Below, piece by piece: positions 1 through 8,275 of a DNA stretch of 64,000 bases. Each line of letters opens with the position of its first letter. Positions within the stretch are counted from its first letter, which is position 1. Under the pieces are notes generated by a model. The model searched no databases and had not been told where the DNA came from. It saw only the letters and a list, made by a program, of their open reading frames with translations. Where the stretch lies: contig DEJG01000001.1 in NCBI GenBank assembly GCA_002353295.1, positions 39,167 through 103,166 of the forward strand, read 5' to 3'. The stretch is from Prevotella sp. UBA2754 (lineage in GTDB: Bacteria > Bacteroidota > Bacteroidia > Bacteroidales > Bacteroidaceae). The translations under genes were made by a program, and so were the position numbers.

Positions 1-22
1 ATACTGTAATACTGTAATACTG
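1..22. repeat. Period-8 tandem repeat at window edge
   Basis: Two full copies and one partial copy of ATACTGTA run from the first base and probably continue upstream of the window. It resembles the period 7-8 intergenic repeats found at other junctions in this window. No gene is visible next to it. Confidence 0.7.
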
Positions 23-57
23 CCCTTCAAAAAAGTGCAAATTCTGACCCCCTGAAA

Positions 58-88
58 TTTGGTGGGTTGTGAAATTTTCGTACCTTTG
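58..88 (+). promoter_or_regulatory. Promoter of candidate small RNA
   Basis: A textbook Bacteroidota promoter: TTTG at 58-61, a 19-bp spacer, and TACCTTTG at 81-88. Transcription would start near 93-96. No open reading frame follows for about 220 bases, which points to a non-coding transcript. A second promoter for phoH lies further down. Confidence 0.7.
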
Positions 89-93
89 CATTG

Positions 94-247
94 TCAATCG
101 GAAGTAGTAGTGACCACGGGGATTAAGGAGAAAAATTGCGAGTATTAAGTCTAAAAATTGCGCGCATTAATAGTAGCAATAATTTCCCTTAAACATCCCC
201 CTGCCGAGCGACCTGATGACAGCGGGATTTTCTAATGTATTTTTTTG
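94..247 (+). ncRNA. Candidate structured small RNA (6S-like shape)
   Basis: Downstream of the promoter at 58-88 the sequence folds into nested stems around one axis: GGGGAT 118-123 with ATCCCC 195-200, TAAGG 124-128 with the CCTTA region near 187-191, ATTGC 135-139 with GCAAT 176-180, and TATTAA 143-148 with TTAATA 167-172. A second hairpin pairs CCC/CTG near 198-203 with CAGCGGG near 220-226 and is followed by T-rich sequence ending in a run of seven T at 240-246, which would serve as a terminator. A long interrupted hairpin of about 150 nt resembles 6S RNA, but I cannot confirm the family. An unrelated regulatory RNA or a long phoH leader are alternatives. Confidence 0.45.
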
Positions 248-255
248 TCGAAATC

Positions 256-287
256 TTTGGAGTTTCGCTATAAATTTCGTAATTTTG
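256..287 (+). promoter_or_regulatory. Promoter of phoH
   Basis: TTTG at 256-259, a 20-bp spacer and TAATTTTG at 280-287 match the Bacteroidota consensus. The start site would fall near 293, leaving a leader of only about 20 nt before the TTG start codon at 314. Confidence 0.75.
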
Positions 288-313
288 CAACCTAATTAGA
301 AAATAACGTTATT

Positions 314-1291
314 TTGATTGAGAAGCATATTGTATTAGAGGATATTGACCCCGTCGTGTTTTATGGAACGGGGAATGCCCATTTGCAGATGATGCGCGCC
401 CTGTACCCCAAACTGCGTATCGTGGCTCGCGACAACGTCATCCGTATTCTGGGCGACGAAGAACAGATGGCTGCCTTCGAAGAGAGTGCCGAGAAGATGC
501 GCCAGCACGTGTTGCACTTCAATTCGCTGAAGGAGGAAGACATCCTGGACATCATCAAGGGGCATCGCACGAAGGACGAAGTGCCGGAGGGCGTGGTCTG
601 CTATTCCATGTCGGGGCGCCCCATCAAGGCGCGTTCGGAGAATCAGCAGAAACTCATCGATGCCTACGAACGGAACGACATGGTGTTTGCCGTTGGGCCT
701 GCGGGCACGGGTAAGACCTATCTCTCTATCGCACTGGCTGTGAAGGCGCTCAAGGAGAAGACCGCCAAGAAAATCATCCTCTCGCGCCCTGCCGTGGAAG
801 CTGGCGAAAAGTTGGGATTCCTGCCTGGCGACATGAAGGACAAGATAGACCCCTATCTGCAACCGCTGTACGATGCGCTGGAGGATATGCTGCCCCAGGT
901 GAAGTTGCAGGACATGATGGAGAAGCACGTCATACAGATAGCCCCACTCGCCTTCATGCGAGGCAGAACGCTGAGCGATGCAGTGGTGATTCTGGACGAG
1001 GCGCAGAACACGACCCCGCAACAGATCCGTATGTTCCTGACGCGCATGGGATGGAATACGAAGATGATTATCACGGGCGACATGACACAGATTGACCTGC
1101 CTAAGTCACAACTCTCAGGACTGGTGGAGGCGCTGAAGATTCTCAGAGACGTGGAGGGCATCGGTGTGGTGGAATTAGGACGCAAAGACATTGTGCGCCA
1201 TAAACTGGTAACGCGCATTGTCAATGCCTACGAACAATTTGACAAAGACAAACAAAACAATAATAACAATGAAAGCATTAACAAAGACTGA
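314..1291 (+). CDS. phoH: PhoH family ATPase
   Basis: Cytoplasmic P-loop ATPase of the PhoH/PhoL family (325 aa), a group linked to RNA metabolism; its exact substrate is not settled. An N-terminal domain of about 110 residues precedes the ATPase, which has Walker A GPAGTGKT (128-135), Walker B with DEAQN (228-232) and the conserved TGD near 254. The start is TTG at 314: the first in-frame ATG (residue 26) would cut off MIEKHIVLED, a conserved-looking beginning for the family in this phylum. The C-terminus is an Asn-rich tail (KQNNNNNE) that overlaps the start of purC by 23 bases, so the low-complexity tail may only reflect the A-rich translation start region of purC. Confidence 0.92.
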   Translation: MIEKHIVLEDIDPVVFYGTGNAHLQMMRALYPKLRIVARDNVIRILGDEEQMAAFEESAEKMRQHVLHFNSLKEEDILDIIKGHRTKDEVPEGVVCYSMSGRPIKARSENQQKLIDAYERNDMVFAVGPAGTGKTYLSIALAVKALKEKTAKKIILSRPAVEAGEKLGFLPGDMKDKIDPYLQPLYDALEDMLPQVKLQDMMEKHVIQIAPLAFMRGRTLSDAVVILDEAQNTTPQQIRMFLTRMGWNTKMIITGDMTQIDLPKSQLSGLVEALKILRDVEGIGVVELGRKDIVRHKLVTRIVNAYEQFDKDKQNNNNNESINKD

Positions 1292-2216
1292 CTTCAATTT
1301 TAAGGGTCAAAAGAGTGTTTACCACGGTAAAGTACGTGACGTGTATAATATCAACGACGACCTGATGGTGATGGTGGCTACCGACCGCATCTCTGCCTTC
1401 GACGTCATCCTGCCAAAGGGCATTCCCTTCAAGGGACAGGTGCTGAACCAGATTGCTGCAAAGTTCCTGGATGCTACCAGCGACATCTGCCCCAACTGGA
1501 AACTGGCTACCCCCGACCCTATGGTGACCGTAGGCTTGAAGTGTGAGGGTTTCCGCGTAGAGATGATTATCCGCAGCATCCTGACGGGCAGCGCATGGCG
1601 CGAATACAAGAACGGATGTCGCGAACTGTGTGGCGTGAAACTGCCTGAGGGTATGAAGGAGAACGAGCGCTTCCCAGAGCCCATCATCACTCCTACCACC
1701 AAAGCCGACGAGGGTCACGACCTGAACATCTCGAAGGAGGAAATCATTGCCCAGGGCATTGTAAGTGCTGAAGACTATGCCGTGATGGAAGACTATACCC
1801 GCAAGCTGTTTGCACGCGGTCAGGAGATTGCCAAGAAGCAGGGACTTATCCTCGTAGATACCAAGTATGAATTCGGCAAGCGCGATGGTAAGGTATACCT
1901 CATCGACGAGATTCACACCCCCGACTCCAGCCGTTATTTCTATGCCGACGGCTATGAAGAGAAGCTGGCAAAGGGCGAACCTCAGAAGCAGCTCTCGAAG
2001 GAGTTCGTGCGCCAGTGGCTCATCGAACACAACTTCATGAACGAGCCCGGACAGGTGATGCCTGAGATTACGGACGAGTATGCTGAAAGCGTGAGCGAGC
2101 GCTACATCGAGCTCTACGAACACATCATCGGTGAGAAGTTCGAGAAAGCCGCCGACAATGCCGACATTGCTGCACGCATCGAAAAGAACGTCAGCGAGTA
2201 TCTTGCAACGCGGTAG
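1269..2216 (+). CDS. purC: Phosphoribosylaminoimidazole-succinocarboxamide synthase
   Basis: SAICAR synthase (315 aa), the ATP-dependent step of purine synthesis that joins aspartate to CAIR. Family signatures are visible: GSAWREYKNG, the LVDTKYEFG signature and DEIHTPDSSRY. The start is placed at ATG 1269 because the protein then begins MKALTKTDF; the 17 extra residues available upstream are Asn/Thr-rich and lie inside the end of phoH. It is translationally coupled to phoH by a 23-bp overlap. purM, another purine gene, lies about 3.4 kb downstream on the same strand. Confidence 0.96.
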   Translation: MKALTKTDFNFKGQKSVYHGKVRDVYNINDDLMVMVATDRISAFDVILPKGIPFKGQVLNQIAAKFLDATSDICPNWKLATPDPMVTVGLKCEGFRVEMIIRSILTGSAWREYKNGCRELCGVKLPEGMKENERFPEPIITPTTKADEGHDLNISKEEIIAQGIVSAEDYAVMEDYTRKLFARGQEIAKKQGLILVDTKYEFGKRDGKVYLIDEIHTPDSSRYFYADGYEEKLAKGEPQKQLSKEFVRQWLIEHNFMNEPGQVMPEITDEYAESVSERYIELYEHIIGEKFEKAADNADIAARIEKNVSEYLATR

Positions 2217-2257
2217 GTTTCAGGTTTCAAGGTTCAGGGTTCAGGTTTCAAGTTTCA
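2216..2257 (+). repeat. Heptad tandem repeat, purC/ubiE junction
   Basis: Six consecutive 7-mers: GGTTTCA (2216), GGTTTCA (2223), AGGTTCA (2230), GGGTTCA (2237), GGTTTCA (2244), AGTTTCA (2251). They begin on the last base of the purC stop codon and stop 11 bases before the ubiE ATG, filling most of the intergenic gap. Confidence 0.85.
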
Positions 2258-2268
2258 AGTAAAAGAGA

Positions 2269-3000
2269 ATGTACCAGCAAGAGACGATAAAGCCATATAA
2301 CAATGGTGAGAAGACGACACAGGTGGAGCAAATGTTCGACAACATTGCTCCCACCTACGATACGCTGAACCATCGTCTCTCCTGGGACATCGACCGCGGA
2401 TGGCGCAAGAAAGCCATCAAGCAGTTACAGCCCTACCAACCCCAGTCTATTCTCGATATAGCAACGGGTACTGGCGATTTCGCCATCTTAGCAGCTGAAA
2501 TGCTGAAACCTGCACGACTGGTAGGTGCCGACATCTCGGAGGGTATGATGGAAATAGGCAGGAAGAAGGTGGCAGAAAGAGGGATGCAACACATCATCTC
2601 GTTTGAGAAGGAGGATTGTTTGCATCTTTCCTATGCCGACAATACCTTCGATGCCGTGACCGCTGCCTTCGGAATCCGGAATTTCTCCGACCTCGATCAG
2701 GGGCTGCGTGAAATGTGTCGCGTACTCAAAAAAGGCGGACATCTGAGTATTGCCGAACTGACCACACCTGTCAGTTTCCCCATGAAACAGCTGTTTCATA
2801 TCTACTCGCACACGATTCTGCCCATCTATGGCCGACTGATTTCCAAAGACGATGCCGCCTATTCCTATCTCACAAAAACTATTGAGGCTTTCCCGCAGGG
2901 AGAACAGATGGTGGACATCTTCAAAAACGCAGGGTTTAGTGAAGCAAAGTTTCAACGACTGACATTTGGCATCTGCACGATCTATTTCGCAACTAAATAA
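2269..3000 (+). CDS. ubiE: Demethylmenaquinone methyltransferase
   Basis: SAM-dependent C-methyltransferase (243 aa), the last step of menaquinone synthesis; called ubiE or menG. In an anaerobic Bacteroidota that uses menaquinone the relevant substrate is demethylmenaquinone. UbiE signature 1 spans residues 30-46 (YDTLNHRLSWDIDRGWR), the SAM-binding loop DIATGTGDF is at 63-71, and signature 2 RVLKKGGHLSIAELT follows. Length is normal. The menaquinone product would serve the NQR complex encoded further along. Confidence 0.95.
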   Translation: MYQQETIKPYNNGEKTTQVEQMFDNIAPTYDTLNHRLSWDIDRGWRKKAIKQLQPYQPQSILDIATGTGDFAILAAEMLKPARLVGADISEGMMEIGRKKVAERGMQHIISFEKEDCLHLSYADNTFDAVTAAFGIRNFSDLDQGLREMCRVLKKGGHLSIAELTTPVSFPMKQLFHIYSHTILPIYGRLISKDDAAYSYLTKTIEAFPQGEQMVDIFKNAGFSEAKFQRLTFGICTIYFATK

Positions 3001-3023
3001 ATACATGGAAAGGAAAAGAATTT

Positions 3024-3770
3024 ATGGACAAGTACGGACTTATTGGCTACCCGCTCGGGCACTCGTTCTCCATCAGCTACTTCAATCAGAAGTTTCAAGA
3101 TGAAGGCATTGATGCCGTTTATGAGAATTACGAGATTCCCAGTATCGACGCACTCCCAGAAGTGCTTAGCTTGAACCCTGAACTGAAAGGGCTCAACGTA
3201 ACGATTCCTTACAAGGAAAAAGTACTACCCTTCCTCGACAGCATCTCACCCGAAGCACGCGCCATTGGTGCAGTGAACGTCATTCGCGTGAGACATAAAG
3301 GCAATAAAACAGAACTGAAAGGATACAACTCTGACGTGATTGGTTTCACCAAGAGTATGGAGCCCATGCTTGACAAGAAATGGCATAAAAAAGCCTTGAT
3401 TCTCGGAACAGGAGGAGCTTCAAAGGCTATCGACTACGGATTGCGCAACTTGGGACTGGAAACGGTCTTCGTCAGTCGATATGAGCGACCAGGCACCATT
3501 CAGTATCAAAGCATCACACCTGAAGTTATCAAGGAATACAATGTGATTATCAACTGTACTCCCATAGGGATGTATCCTAAGACAGAGGTTTGCCCAGACC
3601 TGCCTTATGAGGCGATGGACAGCCATACCATCCTTTACGACCTGATTTACAATCCCGACGAGACACTCTTCATGAAACGGGGTGCAGAATATGGCGCTAA
3701 CGTCAAGAACGGACTGGAAATGCTGCTTCTGCAGGCTTTTTCCTCTTGGGAATTCTGGCACGAGAAATAA
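3024..3770 (+). CDS. aroE: Shikimate dehydrogenase
   Basis: NADPH-dependent reduction of 3-dehydroshikimate in chorismate synthesis (248 aa, slightly short as usual in this phylum). The substrate-binding GHSFS (12-16), catalytic Lys64 in NVTIPYKEK, Asn85 in GAVNV, Asp104 in YNSDVIG and the nucleotide-binding LGTGGASKA are all present. It sits 23 bp after ubiE; chorismate is also the precursor of menaquinone, which gives the neighbourhood some logic. Confidence 0.95.
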   Translation: MDKYGLIGYPLGHSFSISYFNQKFQDEGIDAVYENYEIPSIDALPEVLSLNPELKGLNVTIPYKEKVLPFLDSISPEARAIGAVNVIRVRHKGNKTELKGYNSDVIGFTKSMEPMLDKKWHKKALILGTGGASKAIDYGLRNLGLETVFVSRYERPGTIQYQSITPEVIKEYNVIINCTPIGMYPKTEVCPDLPYEAMDSHTILYDLIYNPDETLFMKRGAEYGANVKNGLEMLLLQAFSSWEFWHEK

Positions 3771-3779
3771 ACAAAGTAT

Positions 3780-4955
3780 ATGACGACATTCATCACATTC
3801 CTGGGATTCATTGCCGTATTGGTGGGAGGCGGTTTCGCTGTCACCCGCCGATGGGACTACACCCCTTATTCGGCTTTGATGCAGAAAACGATGGATATCA
3901 AAGACCTTACCATACAATATAACAATGCCATCTCCGATTTGGAATGGCAGTATAAGAGCGACCGCATCGGCACCAAGCGAAAATACTCCAAGCTCTACCA
4001 GAACCTGGCTCGCGAATACATGAGCAAGCGCAAACAAATGGCATTGACATGGGAGCATATGAACCCTGCATGGTGTAAGGCTCGCAAAGTATGGGGCTGG
4101 ATTTACGTGATTGGCTTGGGGGCAGCATTTTTCTTTTGTTCGTACTCACTTCCTGAAGAACAAACGACCCCTTCAACAGTTGTACAGAGCAATACAGAGA
4201 ACCGCTATTGGAATGCCGACAACATTCCCATGCCTCATCTGCAGGATGCCAGCCAGTATGTTTCCAATCCGGATAACATCTTATCCCCATCAACCGTCAA
4301 CCAGATGAACCAGACCCTTCAGCGGCTCGACAAGGAACTGAATATCGAGTCTGTCGTCATCATCGTCAACCACATCGAGAACGACGACCCCTTCCGCATG
4401 GCTCAGGACGTCGGTAATAAATATGGTGTAGGACGCAACGACCGAGGATTGATGGTGGTGGTAGGATATCAGGACCACAGCATCAACATTTCGCCAGGAC
4501 GCGGTTTGGAAGGCGACCTGACGGACGTGGAGTGCCGTCACCTGCAACAAGAATACGTCATACCAGCCATGCGGGCAGAACTGCCCGACAGCGGTATGCT
4601 TTACCTCACGGAAGCTATCTATGCCACGATGCAGAAGAAAGACCTGCCCGAAATGTCATCGCTATCCAGCAAAGATGAGGGTATCGATGAAGAGATGGCT
4701 GCCACGATTGGCATGTATTTTATGTTCTTCATCGCCTGGTGCGTGTTCTTCCTGCGTCTTAACAGCAAATACCAATGGCTGACGCTGGTGGGTATGACCT
4801 ATATCCGTTCTAACCCCTTCATCGACACCTATTCTGGCGGAGGCTACTTTGGCGGAGGCGGTGGCCACAGCTCTTGGGGCGGTGGCGGAGGCTTCAGCGG
4901 AGGCAGTTTCGGAGGCGGAAGTTTCGGTGGCGGCGGTGCCACTTCACGATGGTAA
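3780..4955 (+). CDS. TPM-domain membrane protein with Gly-rich tail
   Basis: 391-aa membrane protein. Order: N-terminal hydrophobic segment (about 3-20), a basic helical region, a second membrane segment (107-123), a TPM (YgcG-type) domain around 150-275 containing RNDRGLMVVVGYQDHSI and GLEGDLTD, a third membrane segment (about 305-323) and a tail of roughly 35 residues dominated by Gly, Ser and Phe that ends GGATSRW. TPM proteins with such tails are habitually encoded beside lemA, as here (30-bp gap). TPM domains were linked to photosystem II repair and to phosphatase activity in plants; the bacterial role is not established. The N-terminal cytoplasmic-looking extension is longer than in the simplest YgcG proteins. 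Confidence 0.85.
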   Translation: MTTFITFLGFIAVLVGGGFAVTRRWDYTPYSALMQKTMDIKDLTIQYNNAISDLEWQYKSDRIGTKRKYSKLYQNLAREYMSKRKQMALTWEHMNPAWCKARKVWGWIYVIGLGAAFFFCSYSLPEEQTTPSTVVQSNTENRYWNADNIPMPHLQDASQYVSNPDNILSPSTVNQMNQTLQRLDKELNIESVVIIVNHIENDDPFRMAQDVGNKYGVGRNDRGLMVVVGYQDHSINISPGRGLEGDLTDVECRHLQQEYVIPAMRAELPDSGMLYLTEAIYATMQKKDLPEMSSLSSKDEGIDEEMAATIGMYFMFFIAWCVFFLRLNSKYQWLTLVGMTYIRSNPFIDTYSGGGYFGGGGGHSSWGGGGGFSGGSFGGGSFGGGGATSRW

Positions 4956-4985
4956 ACAAAATAACAACTAAAATATTTTAGCATT

Positions 4986-5582
4986 ATGAAACTCAGTAAA
5001 GGAATTATCGCAATTATCGCAGTCATTGCCATCGTCTTCGTTATTGGCTCATGGGCTGCAAGTGCTTACAATTCGATGGTTGGCGTACAGGAGCAGGCTA
5101 CTACCGCACTCGCCAACGTCCAGTCAACCTATCAGCGTCGTGCCGACCTGATTCCTAACCTCGTGGAGACCGTCAAGGGTTATGCTGCTCATGAGAAACA
5201 GACGTTGGAAGATGTGGTTGCAGCACGTTCTAAAGCTACCTCTATCACGCTCGACCCAACAAATATGACTCCCGAAAAGCTGAAGGAATTCCAGCAGGCT
5301 CAGGGCGAACTGGGCAGCGCACTGGGACGCTTGATTGCCATCCAGGAGAATTATCCCGATCTGAAAGCGAATGAGAACTTCAAAGACTTGCAGGTTCAGC
5401 TGGAAGGTACTGAGAATCGTATCAACGAGGCTCGCAACAAATACAATCAGGCTGTGCAAACCTACAATGTAGAGATTCGTTCGTTCCCCAAAAACATCTT
5501 TGCCGGACTCTTCGGCTTTGACAAGATGAATAAGTTTGAAGCTGAAGCTGGTGCAGAAAAGGCTCCACAGGTTAAATTCTAA
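4986..5582 (+). CDS. lemA: LemA family protein
   Basis: 198-aa protein with one N-terminal membrane anchor (about 5-25, IIAIIAVIAIVFVIGSWAA) and an all-helical LemA domain facing outward. Conserved stretches are YQRRADLIPNLVETVKGYA, the region with ENYPDLKANENF, and the end FPKNIFAGLFGF. LemA proteins usually partner with TPM-domain proteins; the molecular function is unknown. It forms an operon with the preceding TPM gene, and purM begins 9 bp after its stop. Confidence 0.93.
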   Translation: MKLSKGIIAIIAVIAIVFVIGSWAASAYNSMVGVQEQATTALANVQSTYQRRADLIPNLVETVKGYAAHEKQTLEDVVAARSKATSITLDPTNMTPEKLKEFQQAQGELGSALGRLIAIQENYPDLKANENFKDLQVQLEGTENRINEARNKYNQAVQTYNVEIRSFPKNIFAGLFGFDKMNKFEAEAGAEKAPQVKF

Positions 5583-5591
5583 ATCATCACT

Positions 5592-6770
5592 ATGGACAAT
5601 CGTTATATGATGCGCGGTGTCAGTGCCGCCAAAGAAGACGTTCATAACGCCATCAAGAATATCGACAAGGGTATCTTCCCCCAAGCATTCTGTAAGATTA
5701 TACCAGACATTCTTGGCGGCGACCCTGAATACTGCAACATTATGCATGCCGACGGGGCTGGTACCAAATCGTCGCTTGCATATATGTACTGGAAAGAGAC
5801 GGGCGACCTCTCCGTATGGAAAGGTATTGCCCAGGATGCTATTGTGATGAATACTGACGACCTGCTCTGCGTAGGTGCCGTGGATAACATCCTTGTGTCA
5901 AGCACCATCGGGCGCAACAAGATGTTGATTCCCGGCGAAGTCATCTCTGCTATTATCAATGGTACCGACGAACTGTTGGCAGAACTGCGTGAGATGGGCA
6001 TCGGTATCTATCCCACCGGTGGTGAGACGGCTGACGTGGGCGACCTCGTTCGCACCATCATCGTCGATTCTACGGTTACCTGCCGTATGAAGCGCTCTGA
6101 CGTGATTGATAATGCCAATATCCGCCCCGGTGATGTCATCGTAGGATTGTCAAGTACCGGACAAGCCACTTACGAGAAACGCTATAATGGCGGTATGGGT
6201 TCTAACGGACTGACCTCTGCCCGCCATGATGTCTTTGCCAAATATCTGGCAGAGAAATATCCTGAGAGCTACGACCATGCTGTGCCCGACGAGTTGGTTT
6301 ATAGTGGCAAGTACGAACTGACGGCGCAGTATGATTCGACGGAATCGAATCACACGCTGCCTAATATGGGGCAACTGGTGCTCTCTCCTACCCGTACCTA
6401 TGCTCCTGTCATCAAGCGACTGCTCGACGAACTGCGTCCAGAGATTCATGGAATGGTACACTGCACGGGCGGTGCGCAGACCAAGGTGCTCCACTTTGTC
6501 AATGACAACTGTCACGTCGTGAAGGACAACATGTTCCCCGTTCCCCCACTCTTCCATGCTATTCACGAGTGTTCTGGTACGGATTGGCGCGAGATGTATC
6601 AGGTGTTCAATATGGGTCATCGCATGGAAATCTATGTTCGTCCAGAAGTTGCCGAACAGGTGATTGCACTATCCAAGTCGTTCAACATCGACGCACAGGT
6701 TGTGGGCCGAATTGAGGAAGGCAAAAAGAGCCTCACGATCAAGAGCGAATTCGGAACATTTGAATATTAA
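5592..6770 (+). CDS. purM: Phosphoribosylformylglycinamidine cyclo-ligase
   Basis: AIR synthase of the PurM superfamily (392 aa): ATP-dependent closure of the imidazole ring in purine synthesis. Recognisable parts are HADGAGTKSSLAYM, the DDLLCVGA metal/ATP region, PTGGETADVGDLV and a C-terminal half with HGMVHCTGGAQTKV and FNMGHRMEIYV. It is longer than the enterobacterial enzyme (about 345 aa), as is normal for this phylum. It follows lemA by 9 bp. With purC upstream, two purine genes share this strand without being adjacent. Confidence 0.9.
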   Translation: MDNRYMMRGVSAAKEDVHNAIKNIDKGIFPQAFCKIIPDILGGDPEYCNIMHADGAGTKSSLAYMYWKETGDLSVWKGIAQDAIVMNTDDLLCVGAVDNILVSSTIGRNKMLIPGEVISAIINGTDELLAELREMGIGIYPTGGETADVGDLVRTIIVDSTVTCRMKRSDVIDNANIRPGDVIVGLSSTGQATYEKRYNGGMGSNGLTSARHDVFAKYLAEKYPESYDHAVPDELVYSGKYELTAQYDSTESNHTLPNMGQLVLSPTRTYAPVIKRLLDELRPEIHGMVHCTGGAQTKVLHFVNDNCHVVKDNMFPVPPLFHAIHECSGTDWREMYQVFNMGHRMEIYVRPEVAEQVIALSKSFNIDAQVVGRIEEGKKSLTIKSEFGTFEY

Positions 6771-6797
6771 CACACTCCCTACAAAACCACTATCATC

Positions 6798-7391
6798 ATG
6801 AAAAAAACAATGTTAATCGTCGCAGCAGGCGTTTTGCTGACTGCCTGCGGAAGCAAGACACAAGGAGGGCAGGCACAGACTGACTCCACCGCTGTTGTAG
6901 CTGAGGTCGCTGAGGAACAGACAGGCGAAAAGAAGGCTGTTGACCAATGGACTGAGGAAGCCGTTGTAGCCCGCGTGAATGAGATATATAATAAGGTGAA
7001 CGAGGTGTTCAGTCAACAGGAAGTTGACCTGCGTATTCTCGACAGCCTGTATTGCACCAAAGACTACAAGGACATGTATCAGCAAGTAAAACAGGCAGAA
7101 GAAGGAAAATCTTTTGAAGAACTCTGTTTTATCGAGTATCAGCCGTGGGACCAAGGACTTCAAACACCTATCCAAGTGGTAAATATACGCCCTAAACTGC
7201 TGACAGGCGACATGGCAGAAGTTTTTTTCGACCTGAAAGAATCCAAAGGAAGTGGTGAGTGCACCATCGGCTGGTCACTCTATCTGGAGGATGGTGCATG
7301 GAAAGTGCATTCTTTCCTGAGCCATGACAGGGACCATACAGGGTCATGGGAGTTTATGCGCCAATATGTTGAGCACAATCAGAAAAAATAA
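6798..7391 (+). CDS. Hypothetical lipoprotein
   Basis: 197-aa predicted lipoprotein: signal peptide with lipobox LTAC and lipidated Cys17, followed by a Gln/Thr/Glu-rich linker to about residue 45. The mature domain has alternating charged helices and strands ending in LYLEDGAWKVHSFLSHD, which resembles the end of small cone-shaped NTF2-like domains seen in many Bacteroidota lipoproteins; this is only a shape-level comparison. No function recognised. It lies 27 bp after purM and 3 bp before the methyltransferase gene. Confidence 0.8.
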   Translation: MKKTMLIVAAGVLLTACGSKTQGGQAQTDSTAVVAEVAEEQTGEKKAVDQWTEEAVVARVNEIYNKVNEVFSQQEVDLRILDSLYCTKDYKDMYQQVKQAEEGKSFEELCFIEYQPWDQGLQTPIQVVNIRPKLLTGDMAEVFFDLKESKGSGECTIGWSLYLEDGAWKVHSFLSHDRDHTGSWEFMRQYVEHNQKK

Positions 7392-7394
7392 AAA

Positions 7395-8195
7395 GTGGCT
7401 GTCACAGAGATAACCTCCCTATCCCACGCTGGTGTGGAGATTTTCAGTTCTCTTACGGAAGCTCAGTTACGCAACCGCAAGGAACAGGAAAAAGGAATCT
7501 TCATCGTAGAGAGTCCGAAGGTTATCCGAGTGGCACTGGATGCCGGCTATCAGCCTGTATCACTACTTTGCGAACGTAAACATATAGATGGGGATGCCTC
7601 TGACATCGTGCAACGGTGTGGGGATATCCCCATCTTTACTGGTGAGCGCGAACTGCTTGCCAACCTGACAGGTTATACGCTCACCAGGGGTGTGCTTTGT
7701 GCGATGCGCCGACCTGCCTGTAAGTCTCTTTCAGATATCTGTCAGCATGCCCGTCGTATCGTAGTGATTGACGGTGTGGTGGATACCACCAATATAGGAG
7801 CCATTTTCCGTTCGGCGGCAGCACTGGGTATTGATGCAGTCCTGCTGACCACGAATTCCTGCGACCCCTTGAATCGCCGCGCTGTCAGAGTTTCAATGGG
7901 TTCCGTTTTCTTAGTGCCTTGGACATGGATGGATACCGATATCCGTCAACTGCATGCGTATGGCTTCAAGACTCTGGCGATGGCACTGACAGACGATTCC
8001 ATTCCTCTTGATGACCCTCAACTGAAACAAGAAGAACGGCTGGCTATCGTGATGGGAACGGAAGGTGACGGACTGCCTAAAGAGACAATTGCTGATGCCG
8101 ACTATGTGGTGCGTATTCCTATGGCCCACGGTGTTGACTCCTTGAATGTTGCCGCTGCATCGGCTATCGCCTTCTGGGAGTTGGCAAGGAAATAA
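7395..8195 (+). CDS. TrmH/SpoU-type RNA 2'-O-methyltransferase
   Basis: 266-aa SPOUT methyltransferase predicted to add a 2'-O-methyl group to rRNA or tRNA. An N-terminal substrate-binding domain (about 1-100) is followed by the knotted catalytic domain with motif 1 DTTNIGAIFRSAAALG, motif 2 VMGTEGDGLP and motif 3 PMAHGVDSLNVAAAS. The start is GTG at 7395, three bases after the lipoprotein stop, and no in-frame ATG occurs before the middle of the protein. The precise nucleotide modified cannot be told from sequence. Confidence 0.9.
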   Translation: MAVTEITSLSHAGVEIFSSLTEAQLRNRKEQEKGIFIVESPKVIRVALDAGYQPVSLLCERKHIDGDASDIVQRCGDIPIFTGERELLANLTGYTLTRGVLCAMRRPACKSLSDICQHARRIVVIDGVVDTTNIGAIFRSAAALGIDAVLLTTNSCDPLNRRAVRVSMGSVFLVPWTWMDTDIRQLHAYGFKTLAMALTDDSIPLDDPQLKQEERLAIVMGTEGDGLPKETIADADYVVRIPMAHGVDSLNVAAASAIAFWELARK

Positions 8196-8235
8196 ATAAG
8201 AGAAGGTACTCCCGTTCTAGAAAACTCAAAATTCT

Positions 8236-8267
8236 TTTGGTTTTCTTCTCACTTATTCGTACCTTTG
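8236..8267 (+). promoter_or_regulatory. Promoter of prfA
   Basis: TTTG 8236-8239, 20-bp spacer, TACCTTTG 8260-8267. The predicted start (about 8272-8275) is right next to the ATG at 8276, so the mRNA would be nearly leaderless. The element and its spacer are strikingly similar to the promoter at 47005-47036. Confidence 0.8.
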
Positions 8268-8275
8268 CACCCAAT

